This document shows, in pieces, positions 18,883 to 26,911 of a stretch of 64,000 nucleotides of DNA (the first letter of the stretch is position 1; every line of letters starts with the position of its first letter). The stretch comes from Pleurocapsa sp. PCC 7319 (GTDB taxonomy: Bacteria; Cyanobacteriota; Cyanobacteriia; Cyanobacteriales; Xenococcaceae): positions 5,863,322-5,927,321 of the forward strand of contig NZ_KB235922.1 of NCBI RefSeq assembly GCF_000332195.1. The letters are read 5' to 3'. The notes beneath the pieces were generated by a model. The model did not search any database, was not told the origin of the DNA, and was given only the letters and a program-made list of their open reading frames with translations. Made by a program: the position numbers and the translations under genes.

Positions 18883-19560
18883 TTAAAATTTCTTTTGTTT
18901 TTTAAGCACTAAAGGAATTATCGTCAGTAAAGCTAAAAAAGTTAAAGCTAAAAATAATGAGAGGCGATCTCCTCCACTCATCGCCACCTTACCACTCACT
19001 CCGATCCATGTATAGGCAAAGCTACCAGGAATTACCCCAATAAAGGTAGCCAAAGTATAATCAAACCAGTTAATTGTGGTTAAACCAAATAAATAGTTAA
19101 CCAAATTGTAAGGAGAAATAGGAATAAAACGAGTTGCCAGGACGAATGTAAAAGGCTGATCTAAAACTGCTTGTTGAAATCTAATTAGTTGTTTGCTTTG
19201 GCTAAGTTTACGTTGAGCATAGTTTTGTAATAGGTAGCGGGCTGTCCAAAAACTGCACAATGCTCCCAAAGTTGCACTGATAATTGAAATTAGAGTACCG
19301 TGCCACAGACCAAATAGCCCACCTCCGGCAATGGTTAAGACTGTTCCGGGAACACCAACAACGGTCAAAACTGTATAAACAAAAATAAATAAGACTTCTA
19401 GATAATTTTCGTATTGTTGAAAATAGCTCTCTAAGTAAATAGGATCAAAGACTGCCTTCAAAGGACTATTAACACCAAGAAATAACAGGATTAAGAGAAT
19501 AATTACCAATCCTAAACATAAATTAATCGCACAGTTGTTTTTCTTAAATCTTCTTGGCAT
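18883..19560 (-). CDS. TVP38/TMEM64 (VTT domain) family membrane protein
   Basis: 225 residues with five to six hydrophobic segments. The VTT/SNARE-associated region is visible: VGVPGTVLTIAGGGLFG, then SFWTARYLLQNYAQ, and RFIPISPYNLVNYLFGLT with the conserved F-P-x-x-x-x-N pattern. The C-terminus is a basic KKQKKF. These inner-membrane proteins are related to DedA and are thought to move lipids or support membrane homeostasis. It is read toward the gyrB upstream region and shares no operon with its neighbours. Confidence 0.85.
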   Translation of the reverse strand: MPRRFKKNNCAINLCLGLVIILLILLFLGVNSPLKAVFDPIYLESYFQQYENYLEVLFIFVYTVLTVVGVPGTVLTIAGGGLFGLWHGTLISIISATLGALCSFWTARYLLQNYAQRKLSQSKQLIRFQQAVLDQPFTFVLATRFIPISPYNLVNYLFGLTTINWFDYTLATFIGVIPGSFAYTWIGVSGKVAMSGGDRLSLFLALTFLALLTIIPLVLKKQKKF

Positions 19561-19755
19561 TATTAAACATCACAACCCAGAATTGTCGATTATTGATTAA
19601 TGGTGAATGGAACTTGGCTAGAAATAGCTTCATCATTTTTGCTCTAATCAGCTTAAGCTTATAAGCTTGGAATTTACTTAGAACTTCCGCAATCAGAAAT
19701 TAATTTTGTAAAATTAACTGAATATCACTTTTTATAGCTGCTAATCATTTGTTTT

Positions 19756-20322
19756 ATGCGCGATCGCGTTTTGTCCTGGCTGGAGAAAAATGTTTCTAAT
19801 CATCGTCTACAACATATTCTGGGAGTAGAACAAACTTGTATTGACTTGGCTCGTCGTCACCAACTCAATGAACAGCAAGCAGCCCAGGCTGGTTTAATGC
19901 ATGATTTGGCAAAGTTTTTTTCTCCTCGTAAATTACTTAAAATAGCGAAAGCAGCTAAGCTCCCATTAGACGAGATCTGCATTAATCACCCCCATCTCAT
20001 TCATGCAGAAGTAGGGGCAGTGGTTGCTCAACAGGAATTTGGAGTTAAAGATCCCGAAATTCTCACGGCAATTGCTAATCATACTCTGGGATCGCCACAA
20101 ATGAACAAATTAAGCTGTGTGGTGTTTATTGCCGATGCTCTCGAACCAAACCGTGGAGACAATACAGAATTAGAAGCGATGCGCAATGTTGCTCAGAAAA
20201 ATCTTTACAAATGTGTACAACAAACCAGTGATTATTCTTTAAAATATTTAGTAAGTAATCAAAAAATCATTCATCCCCGCACTATTTTAACTAGGAATTG
20301 GGCTTTGACTCTAGCTCGATAA
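19756..20322 (+). CDS. yqeK: HD-domain hydrolase, YqeK family (bis(5'-nucleosyl)-tetraphosphatase, symmetrical)
   Basis: 188 residues. The HD metal-binding set is intact: RLQHILGVEQTC supplies the first histidine, AGLMHDLAKFF the HD pair, HPHLIHAEVGA the third position and ITAIANHTLGSP-like TAIANHTLGSP the next, with FIADALEPNR closing. YqeK proteins split Ap4A to ADP. It sits just upstream of rsfS, its usual partner in cyanobacteria and Firmicutes, with a gap of 99 bases, so co-transcription is likely. Confidence 0.92.
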   Translation: MRDRVLSWLEKNVSNHRLQHILGVEQTCIDLARRHQLNEQQAAQAGLMHDLAKFFSPRKLLKIAKAAKLPLDEICINHPHLIHAEVGAVVAQQEFGVKDPEILTAIANHTLGSPQMNKLSCVVFIADALEPNRGDNTELEAMRNVAQKNLYKCVQQTSDYSLKYLVSNQKIIHPRTILTRNWALTLAR

Positions 20323-20421
20323 AACACATGAATCTAAAGAATAATCAGCTGCCAATCAAATTTTTGCCAAACACGCATAAATTACTCAACGAGAATTAAA
20401 AAATCTTCGATTATATATTTA

Positions 20422-20838
20422 ATGAATAAATTATCATCAAAACAGACGATCACTTCTAAAAAAACATCTCATATTAAGTCAACAGTCAGCAGTAAAGAAT
20501 TAGCATGGGAGATAGCCGCTGCCGCCGAAGACAAAAAAGCTGAGGATATTGTACTGTTAAAAGTTACTGACATCTCTTATTTAGCCGATTATTTTGTAAT
20601 TATTACTGGATTCTCGCGAACTCAGCTACAAGCGATCGCCGAATCAATTGAAGAAAGGATTGATGAAAAGTATAATCTTCAGCCTGTAAGGGTTTCAGGT
20701 AAAAGAGAAGGAAACTGGGTGGTTCAAGATTTTGAAGACGTGATTGTCCATACCTTTCTTCCTGAAGAGAGAGAATACTATAATTTAGAAGCGTTTTGGG
20801 GACATGCCGAACGCATTGAATTTTCTCAGCACAGTTAG
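20422..20838 (+). CDS. rsfS: Ribosomal silencing factor RsfS
   Basis: 138 residues, slightly long because of a 25-residue lysine/serine-rich N-terminus. Core motifs [22 protein letters not shown] (as [14 protein letters not shown]), [10 protein letters not shown] and [20 protein letters not shown]-type segments are present. RsfS binds protein uL14 on the large ribosomal subunit and blocks subunit joining under nutrient limitation. It is followed 12 bases later by the CGLD27 gene, an arrangement typical of cyanobacteria. Confidence 0.95.
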   Translation: MNKLSSKQTITSKKTSHIKSTVSSKELAWEIAAAAEDKKAEDIVLLKVTDISYLADYFVIITGFSRTQLQAIAESIEERIDEKYNLQPVRVSGKREGNWVVQDFEDVIVHTFLPEEREYYNLEAFWGHAERIEFSQHS

Positions 20839-20850
20839 GATTTTGCTGCC

Positions 20851-21354
20851 ATGAATAAATCTACCATTAATTTTTGTCCCGTTCCCAGAGAGCAACAACC
20901 AATCCACGAATATGAACAGCTTAAAGAATCGTGGTTATTTGACTGGGGAACTTTAGCCATAGGTAAATATAGCAAGAAAATTGCTTGGGTTTGTTTTTGG
21001 AGTCTGATTTTAGCTGCGCCACTAGCAATGTCGATCTTTTCTCCTGCACAAGAGCCCCTTAAGTTTTTTTTGTCTAGCTTGATTGGTGTTTGTTTACTAA
21101 CTGGATTGTTTTTATCGAGAATCTATCTGGGTTGGCAATATGTCAGGAATCGTCTCAAAAGAGATCGCATATTTTATGAAGAATCTGGCTGGTACGATGG
21201 ACAAACCTGGCTCAAACCCACCACAATGTTAAATCGCGATCGGTTGGTAGTCAGTTATGAAATAGAGCCAATATTAATTAGGTTACGTAAAACTTTTGGT
21301 CTACTGGCGATAATTACCGGACTAAGTAGTTTAATTTGGCTGATTTTCGGTTAA
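20851..21354 (+). CDS. CGLD27 family membrane protein
   Basis: 167 residues with two hydrophobic hairpin regions (about 45-95) and one near the C-terminus. The string CPVPREQQPIHEYEQLKESWLF at the start (CPVPREQQP, then YEQLKESWLF) and the later RDRIFYEESGWYDGQTW, LKPTTMLNRDRLV are the hallmarks of this green-lineage-conserved family, found in cyanobacteria and plastids. Plant homologues have been linked to thylakoid and iron-related phenotypes; the biochemical role is not settled. Likely co-transcribed with rsfS (12-base gap) and the asparaginase (36-base gap). Confidence 0.88.
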   Translation: MNKSTINFCPVPREQQPIHEYEQLKESWLFDWGTLAIGKYSKKIAWVCFWSLILAAPLAMSIFSPAQEPLKFFLSSLIGVCLLTGLFLSRIYLGWQYVRNRLKRDRIFYEESGWYDGQTWLKPTTMLNRDRLVVSYEIEPILIRLRKTFGLLAIITGLSSLIWLIFG

Positions 21355-21390
21355 ACTCGTCATTACTATTTTTTGTAAATTCAATATCGC

Positions 21391-22344
21391 ATGACCAGGG
21401 GAAAACGAACTCAAGCACCAGCGTTAGAAGTCCATCTCCTCCGAGAAGGCATTGTAGAATCAGTCCATCAAGTAGAAGCAACAGTTTGCGATCATCGGGG
21501 ACGGGTTTTGCTCGTAGCCGGCAGCTCTCAAACATCAGCTTTTATTCGCTCGGCTTTAAAGCCATTTCAGGCATTAGCAGTAACTACCACCGGAACGCTG
21601 CAAAAATATGACTTGAGCGATCGCGACTTGGCGATTATCTGTAGCTCCCATCGAGGGACAATTGAGCAAGCAAGACAGGCATTTAACGTGCTTTGGAGGG
21701 CAGATGTCGATCCTAGTGCTTTACAATGTCCTATTCCAGAAGGAAAAAAGAACCGTTTAGAGCACAATTGTTCCGGTAAACACGCGGGGGCATTAGCAGT
21801 CTGCCAAAATCGTAACTGGCCGCTTAATACTTATATGCATCGTTCTAATCCAGTACAAAAGCTGATCTTGAGTCAAATATCTGAACTACTGGAAATGCCT
21901 GGAGATGAGTTGATTGGTGCTCATGATGATTGTGGAATGCCTACCTACTTGATGCAACTGCAACAGATGGCTCATCTCTATGCACAGTTAGCAGCAGGAA
22001 GTAGCTTAGATCTTGAGCGTATTGCCCGGGCTATGACCTACTATCCTCGTATGATTGCTGGAGAGGGTGCTTTTGATACCGAACTGATGCGTTTAACGGA
22101 AGGAGAGCTAGTTAGTAAATCTGGTGCCGAAGGTATTCAATGTTTTGGTCGTATTGGCGAAGGAATGGGGCTAGCGATTAAAGTAAAAGATGGAGCTAAA
22201 CGAGCAAAGTATGCAGTAGCAATTCACTTGTTAAAGCAAATGGGTTGGATTAGCCCCGCGATCGCCGAAAATTTGGCAGATAAATTTGTCCAGTTAACTG
22301 ATTTTAAACGCCTAGAAACTATTGGCGAAATGTCGATTTTATAA
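21391..22344 (+). CDS. Asparaginase (Asparaginase_II family)
   Basis: 317 residues, full length for this family, which differs from classical AnsA/AnsB. Recognisable parts are SAFIRSALKPFQALAV, IICSSHRGTIEQARQAFNVL-type (CSSHRGT), EHNCSGKHAGALAVC, DDCGMPTYLM and YPRMIAGEGAFDTELM. The S-G-K-H string is the conserved core. It should hydrolyse asparagine to aspartate and ammonia in the cytosol. It is the last gene of the yqeK-rsfS-CGLD27 run; the following 412 bases hold a repeat copy and no gene. Confidence 0.92.
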   Translation: MTRGKRTQAPALEVHLLREGIVESVHQVEATVCDHRGRVLLVAGSSQTSAFIRSALKPFQALAVTTTGTLQKYDLSDRDLAIICSSHRGTIEQARQAFNVLWRADVDPSALQCPIPEGKKNRLEHNCSGKHAGALAVCQNRNWPLNTYMHRSNPVQKLILSQISELLEMPGDELIGAHDDCGMPTYLMQLQQMAHLYAQLAAGSSLDLERIARAMTYYPRMIAGEGAFDTELMRLTEGELVSKSGAEGIQCFGRIGEGMGLAIKVKDGAKRAKYAVAIHLLKQMGWISPAIAENLADKFVQLTDFKRLETIGEMSIL

Positions 22345-22520
22345 GATACGTTTGACTATATGTGCCTAAAGGAGTGAAAAGTTTTGTACTAAAGCTTTCA
22401 GCTATAAGCTATAAGCTGCATAATTTCCCCTTACTGCAAGAATTTAAGCAATACACTTTATGTAAATCAAACTCGCCATTTCAAGTAAAAATTAGCTATC
22501 AAAGTAGATATATTGACTGA

Positions 22521-22620
22521 ACTTTAGTTACGAAGGGGCTTGGGGAAGCCGTCACTTCCCCAACAGGGGGTCTGGGGGAAAGTTCCCCCAGAGATAAATC
22601 TAGTTTTGAAGGATAAATTA
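22521..22620 (+). repeat. Inverted repeat element flanking nucA, left copy
   Basis: About 100 bases containing GGGGCTTGGGGAAGCC, CAGGGGGTCTGGGGGAAA and GAAGGATAAATTA. Its reverse complement recurs at 23629-23735, so the nuclease gene lies between two opposed copies about 1 kb apart. The string is GC-rich against an AT-rich background and can fold on itself. The rest of the 22345-22757 gap shows only a GCTATAA heptamer pair near 22400. Confidence 0.65.
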
Positions 22621-22757
22621 CCAACAAAATAGTTCAGAATTAAGCATTATTAATCCACATCAAGCACAAGGAATAGGCAACGGGCAACAAAAAATGTCCT
22701 GATATTTTCTCATAGTGCTGTATCTAGTCAGAGGTAAAAAAGTGATTGTCATAATTC

Positions 22758-23564
22758 ATGAAAATTGACTCCAAATTAGTTATTCCTAAATTTTGGCTAG
22801 TGACCGCTTTGATTTTAATTTTTTTGTTAAGCGGTTGCTCTACTCAAGTTTCGGAAAATATTCATCTAAAATTTGGCAATCCCAGTCAAGCCAATACTAG
22901 TAATCAGCGTAACTACTTAATTGAAAAACCTCAGTATGCTCTTGCCTATAATTGCTCCAAAGGAACACCTAACTGGGTAAGTTGGCAACTAAATAGGAAT
23001 TGGTTAGGTAAAGTAGAACGTTCCAATGATTTTCGTCCCGATGCCAGCTTGCCCGAAAATTGCTATGCAGTCAGACCAAACGACTACCGTGGTAGTGGCT
23101 ATGATCGGGGACATCTAGTTCCTAGTGGCGATCGCACTCGCCGTAAATCAGATAATAGCGCCACTTTTTTGATGAGCAACATGATTCCCCAGTCCCCCGC
23201 GAACAATCGGGAAGTATGGCGAGAATTAGAAGAATATAGCCGAGATTTAGTTGACCAGGGTAAAGAACTATATATTGTGGCGGGAGGAAGCGGTACAGCC
23301 GAAAAGATTGCCAACAGCAAAATAATTGTTCCCAAATACACTTGGAAAGTTATTTTAGTTTTAGAACGAACCAGTGAAGAGATCGACGAAAATACCCAAA
23401 CCATTGCTGTTTGGATACCTAACTCGGAAAAAGTGAATAATACAGACTGGCGAGACTATATTGTATCTGTAGACGAAGTAGAAAAGAAAACAGGTTACAA
23501 CTTTTTTGCAGTTTTACCAAAAGGAATACAGAAAAGAATAGAAAAAGCCAATTACAGAAATTAA
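22758..23564 (+). CDS. nucA: Sugar-nonspecific DNA/RNA endonuclease, NucA-like, lipoprotein or secreted
   Basis: 268 residues. The signal peptide ends in a lipobox-like LLSGC (C27), so it may be lipid-anchored rather than free. The catalytic motif of the family is intact: YDRGHLVPSGDRT (DRGH histidine as general base), with TFLMSNMIPQSPANNREVW supplying the metal-binding asparagine. NucA of Anabaena (274 residues) degrades single- and double-stranded DNA and RNA outside the cytosol. The gene faces that of its inhibitor NuiA, 309 bases away, and is flanked by inverted repeats. Confidence 0.93.
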   Translation: MKIDSKLVIPKFWLVTALILIFLLSGCSTQVSENIHLKFGNPSQANTSNQRNYLIEKPQYALAYNCSKGTPNWVSWQLNRNWLGKVERSNDFRPDASLPENCYAVRPNDYRGSGYDRGHLVPSGDRTRRKSDNSATFLMSNMIPQSPANNREVWRELEEYSRDLVDQGKELYIVAGGSGTAEKIANSKIIVPKYTWKVILVLERTSEEIDENTQTIAVWIPNSEKVNNTDWRDYIVSVDEVEKKTGYNFFAVLPKGIQKRIEKANYRN

Positions 23565-23628
23565 ATCAAAAGTAATTATTTACGCTTGGTGTGAATTAAA
23601 AAAGCTTGATACGATTGTTTTTATAGAT

Positions 23629-23735
23629 AATTTATCCTTAAAACCACATTTGTTCCTGGGGGATTAACCCCCCAGACCCCCCATTGGGGAGGAAATAGCC
23701 TCCCCAACCCCCTGCTATAAAAGGAATTTAGCTAC
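23629..23735 (-). repeat. Inverted repeat element flanking nucA, right copy
   Basis: Reverse-complement relative of 22521-22620. Shared strings include GGGGGTTGGGGAGG, GGGGGGTCTGGGGGG and AAGGATAAATTA. It falls in the 309-base space between the convergent nucA and nuiA genes and could also work as a bidirectional terminator because of its strong stems. Confidence 0.65.
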
Positions 23736-23873
23736 GATATCTGTCTTCGTAATCGTCTTTTGTTCCCAATTTTTAATTGGCAATTGGTTATTTTAATTAA
23801 ATTCCTGAATATCTTTGACAATCAAGTTTTTCAATAACTTAATGTAGTGAACTTAATTCACACTAGACGTTAT

Positions 23874-24317
23874 TTATGTTTCAATGATTTTGGTAAACAA
23901 TCCAGCGATCGCCTGATGTACTGTTTTACCTAAAATATAGACATCAATTTCGACTGCTCCTAGCCGATAAACCTGAATATTGTGCAAATTATTGGTTAAT
24001 AAATTCACTAAAAACTGATAGCGTTTTACTTCTGCTGCTTCCTCTTCATTATGCCACTCTTGTTCTCTCGTAACAGAGTTAAAAAAAGATGTAAAATCTT
24101 TGATTGCAACTTTTGTATCAGGATTATAGCCATAGTGCTGCAATAAATTTTCCTGACTAAGATCATCCCAATTATGCAAATAGACAACTTGCAATGGATA
24201 TTCCGATTCACTCATCCAAAGTAAATCTTGAACAGCTATTTTTAATTCTTTAATGAATTGATTATCAGGGACTGAATCTAATGAATCATTGCAGTCAGTA
24301 ATCTTATTATCTTCCAT
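23874..24317 (-). CDS. nuiA: Nuclease A inhibitor NuiA-like protein
   Basis: 147 residues from the ATG at 24317; a longer frame to 24476 would overlap the ureE-like gene, and its extra 53 residues look non-coding. The family pattern is clear: LLWMSESEYPLQVVYLHNWD, the SFFNSVTREQEWHNEEEA centre and VYRLGAVEIDVYILGKT near the end, closely like Anabaena NuiA. NuiA binds NucA tightly in the active site and protects the cytosol from nuclease that has not been exported. It is convergent with nucA, so the pair is linked but not in one operon. Confidence 0.9.
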   Translation of the reverse strand: MEDNKITDCNDSLDSVPDNQFIKELKIAVQDLLWMSESEYPLQVVYLHNWDDLSQENLLQHYGYNPDTKVAIKDFTSFFNSVTREQEWHNEEEAAEVKRYQFLVNLLTNNLHNIQVYRLGAVEIDVYILGKTVHQAIAGLFTKIIET

Positions 24318-24363
24318 ACATTTATACTTATGACCAGACTCAGAAAAATCTTTTTTCCCAAGA

Positions 24364-24864
24364 TTAATGACTATGAGCAGAAAAGTCCAGGTGTTTGTTG
24401 GGCGATCGCATTTCATAGTTAATTTCCAAACCAGCAATATGCAAATCTTTAATAGTTTTCTCAATAATTTTGGCATCTGTAACTAACTGCACATATATTT
24501 TGTTATCCTGCACCACAATTGGATAGTGTTGATTACCTAAAATATGACCGAGATGAACTAATTTTACTGGAACATTAACCGCTACTGATTCTGAAAAACT
24601 TAGCACCATTAACTCTCGCTCTTGAAGATGAACCCGTATCAAATCTCCTGATTCTGTCTGAAAAAGATCTCCAGATTGTAAAGCGCGATCGCGACTTTTA
24701 ATAATTCCGATAGCAACGCCAGTGTCAGTATGAGTGTGAATTCTTCCTTTCTGGCGATCGCTTACTGTTAAAAAAACTTCCAGACAAGTTTCTTTTTGAA
24801 CTAATTCAAATAAATCAGAATTGTGATTAATATTCCCTAGATATATTTGAGCTACTTCTGTCAT
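24364..24864 (-). CDS. ureE: Urease accessory protein UreE
   Basis: 166 residues. The N-terminal domain has the UreE signature TVSDRQKGRIHTHTDTGVAI and ALQSGDLFQTESGDLIRV; the C-terminal domain has LGHILGNQHYPIVVQDNKIYV, with the metal-binding histidine, and IKDLHIAGLEINYEM. A short histidine tail (FSAHSH) ends it. UreE is a nickel carrier for urease maturation. No other urease gene is in the window, which is usual for scattered cyanobacterial urease genes. It lies 46 bases upstream of nuiA on the same strand. Confidence 0.85.
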   Translation of the reverse strand: MTEVAQIYLGNINHNSDLFELVQKETCLEVFLTVSDRQKGRIHTHTDTGVAIGIIKSRDRALQSGDLFQTESGDLIRVHLQERELMVLSFSESVAVNVPVKLVHLGHILGNQHYPIVVQDNKIYVQLVTDAKIIEKTIKDLHIAGLEINYEMRSPNKHLDFSAHSH

Positions 24865-24922
24865 ATTGGGGGAGTTATCAATTAGAAAAAAAGTTCTTTT
24901 TTCGCTATTTTAACGACTTACT

Positions 24923-25222
24923 TTATCCCTTTACTGCGTTCATTTTCCTAATCTCCGGGGGACAGGCAAGCCAAGTCTTGTATTTTTCAAAAATAGCCTT
25001 AGTGTAAGGCTTTTCATAGTGAGTATTCAAAGCTTCTTGTGTAATCCATTCCTCAAAAAGATAAAAACAGGATCGATCCAAGGCTTGATAAAGTGAAAAG
25101 TTTTGACAGCCAGCTTCTGCACGAGTCCGCTCAATGATACTTTCAACGGCAGAAAGGGCATCTTCAAAATGCTCCGACTTGGGAGTGATGCAAGCAAACA
25201 CGAATAAAGACTGTTGTGACAT
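24923..25222 (-). CDS. Antibiotic biosynthesis monooxygenase (ABM/YgiN-like) domain protein
   Basis: 99 residues, one ferredoxin-like ABM domain. Typical features are ALSAVESIIERTRAEAGCQNF and FYLFEEWITQEALNTHYEKP, matching the YgiN pattern (EAGCLxYxL, then ExWxdxealxxH). Members oxidise quinol-like substrates without cofactors or act as small dimeric sensors. The substrate is unknown here. Its start lies right beside an IS-end-like palindrome (25229-25275), which probably changed the promoter. Confidence 0.85.
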   Translation of the reverse strand: MSQQSLFVFACITPKSEHFEDALSAVESIIERTRAEAGCQNFSLYQALDRSCFYLFEEWITQEALNTHYEKPYTKAIFEKYKTWLACPPEIRKMNAVKG

Positions 25223-25228
25223 GTGGCT

Positions 25229-25275
25229 TCTCCTACACTGACACGCTTCGCAATACAGACGTGGGACTTCTCGCC
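25229..25275. repeat. Solo IS200/IS605-type end palindrome
   Basis: CCTACACTGACACGCTTCGC and ATACAGACGTGGG form an imperfect stem, then CTTCTCGCCGTTAA. The reverse complement is close to the left-end hairpins at 677 and 30442 (GGCGAGAAGTCCCACGTCTG versus GGCGGGAAGCCCCACGTCTG). There is no transposase gene here, so this is a solo end or a palindrome-associated miniature element. Confidence 0.6.
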
Positions 25276-25391
25276 GTTAAGCTAAATTTTTTGAGATTAA
25301 CTCAGCTTTAGTAATCCTAATTCTCTTGTTTTTCTTAATTCTCATCTCAGCTCGTCTACATAGTTGAACCAGTATCAAAACACTGGGAATT

Positions 25392-26873
25392 TTAATAAAG
25401 TTCTGCATTATTAAACTGCTTCATTTTCTGAGCATTAGCAGCCTCTCCACAACTGCGAGGGGTCGGAAAAATCTTTCCGGGATTAGCTAATCCCTTTTGG
25501 TTGAGAGCTGTGCGAATATACTGCATGGTTTCTAGATCGACTTCATTAAACATATAGGGCATATAGCAATTCTTATCAGCACCTATTCCATGTTCCCCAG
25601 ATAGACTTCCTCCAGCGTCTACACATAGTTTGAGTATTTCGCCACCAATTTCTTCTACTGTCTCAAATGCTCCAGGGACAGAATTATCATAAAGAATCAA
25701 TGGGTGTAAGTTGCCGTCTCCAGCATGAAAGACATTAGCAATTTTATAGCCATAGCGATCGCTTAACGCATTAATTTCTTGCAATACTTCCGCTAGCTTA
25801 GTACGGGGGATTACTCCATCCTGTACAAAGTAGTCGGGACTAATGTGTCCAGCAGCAGCAAAAGCAGCTTTCCTGCCTTTCCAGAGTTTCAGGCGGGTAT
25901 CAATATCATTCGCAGTAGTAATACCAGTGGCATTGTTCTGCCGACAGATTGTTTCAACTCTTTGTTTGTAGGCTTTAACCTCTACTTTTAAGCCATCTAA
26001 TTCTACTAGTAGTACTGCTCCAGCATGGCGATCGTAACAACCCGTAGCAACAATATCTTCTACCGCATTAATACTAAGATTATCCATGATTTCCATGCCA
26101 GCAGGAATAATACCCGCGCTGATAATATCCGCTACGGTTGCCCCTGAGTCTTCGATAGTTGGGAAATTGGCTAACACAACACATACAGATTCTGGGCGTT
26201 TCAGGATGCGGAGAGTTACTTCGGTAGCAATGCCTAGAGTCCCTTCAGAACCTACAAATAAACCTGTTAAGTCATATCCAGGCATTTCGGCAACTATGCC
26301 GCCAATATCAATGATTGAGCCGTCAGTCGTAACTAATTTCAACCCTAGAACATGATTAGTCGTTACCCCATATTTGAGACAATGTACGCCCCCAGAATTT
26401 TCTGCCACATTACCGCCAATTGAACAGATAATTTGACTTGAAGGATCGGGAGCATAATAAAAACCGGCACCGCTAACTGCCTGAGTAACCCAATTATTGA
26501 TTACTCCTGGCTGAACGGTAATACAATGATTATCTAAATCCTGATCTAGAATTCGATTCATTCTGGCTGTGACAATCAACACGCAGTCTTCGATGGGTAA
26601 TGCCCCTCCAGATAAACCTGTGCCTGCGCCTCTAGCAACCCAAGGCAAATTCTGATCGTGACAAATTTTAACTGTGGCAGCGACTTCTTCTGTAGTTTTA
26701 GGTAGAACAACTAAAGCTGGACGTTGCCGATAACTAGCTAAACCATCACATTCATAGGTCAATAATTCTTCCTTGCGGCGTACGACTCCATCTTTGCCAA
26801 CTATGGTCTCTAGCTGTTTAATAATTGGCTGCCATTTATCATTAGTGGATTGAAAAAGCTTGCTTAATACCAT
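25392..26873 (-). CDS. glcD: Glycolate oxidase subunit GlcD (FAD-linked oxidase)
   Basis: 493 residues, standard length. The FAD-binding PCMH domain shows PWVARGAGTGLSGGALP and PDPSSQIICSIGGNVAENSG; the C-terminal domain shows FHAGDGNLHPLILYD and SLSGEHGIGADK. It oxidises glycolate (and lactate in relatives) to glyoxylate, the first step of the photorespiratory pathway in cyanobacteria that use the GlcDEF-type dehydrogenase. glcE and glcF are not next to it. It is followed 38 bases... on the same strand by nothing co-functional: upstream lies hisZ. Confidence 0.93.
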   Translation of the reverse strand: MVLSKLFQSTNDKWQPIIKQLETIVGKDGVVRRKEELLTYECDGLASYRQRPALVVLPKTTEEVAATVKICHDQNLPWVARGAGTGLSGGALPIEDCVLIVTARMNRILDQDLDNHCITVQPGVINNWVTQAVSGAGFYYAPDPSSQIICSIGGNVAENSGGVHCLKYGVTTNHVLGLKLVTTDGSIIDIGGIVAEMPGYDLTGLFVGSEGTLGIATEVTLRILKRPESVCVVLANFPTIEDSGATVADIISAGIIPAGMEIMDNLSINAVEDIVATGCYDRHAGAVLLVELDGLKVEVKAYKQRVETICRQNNATGITTANDIDTRLKLWKGRKAAFAAAGHISPDYFVQDGVIPRTKLAEVLQEINALSDRYGYKIANVFHAGDGNLHPLILYDNSVPGAFETVEEIGGEILKLCVDAGGSLSGEHGIGADKNCYMPYMFNEVDLETMQYIRTALNQKGLANPGKIFPTPRSCGEAANAQKMKQFNNAELY

Positions 26874-26911
26874 CGCCTTTCATTTTTTAATTGTTCACCC
26901 CTATTAATAAT

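Noticed and set aside
23874-24476. Longer start for the NuiA-like gene
   Set aside because: The extra 53 residues overlap the end of the ureE-like gene and show no conserved pattern; ATG 24317 fits the family length.
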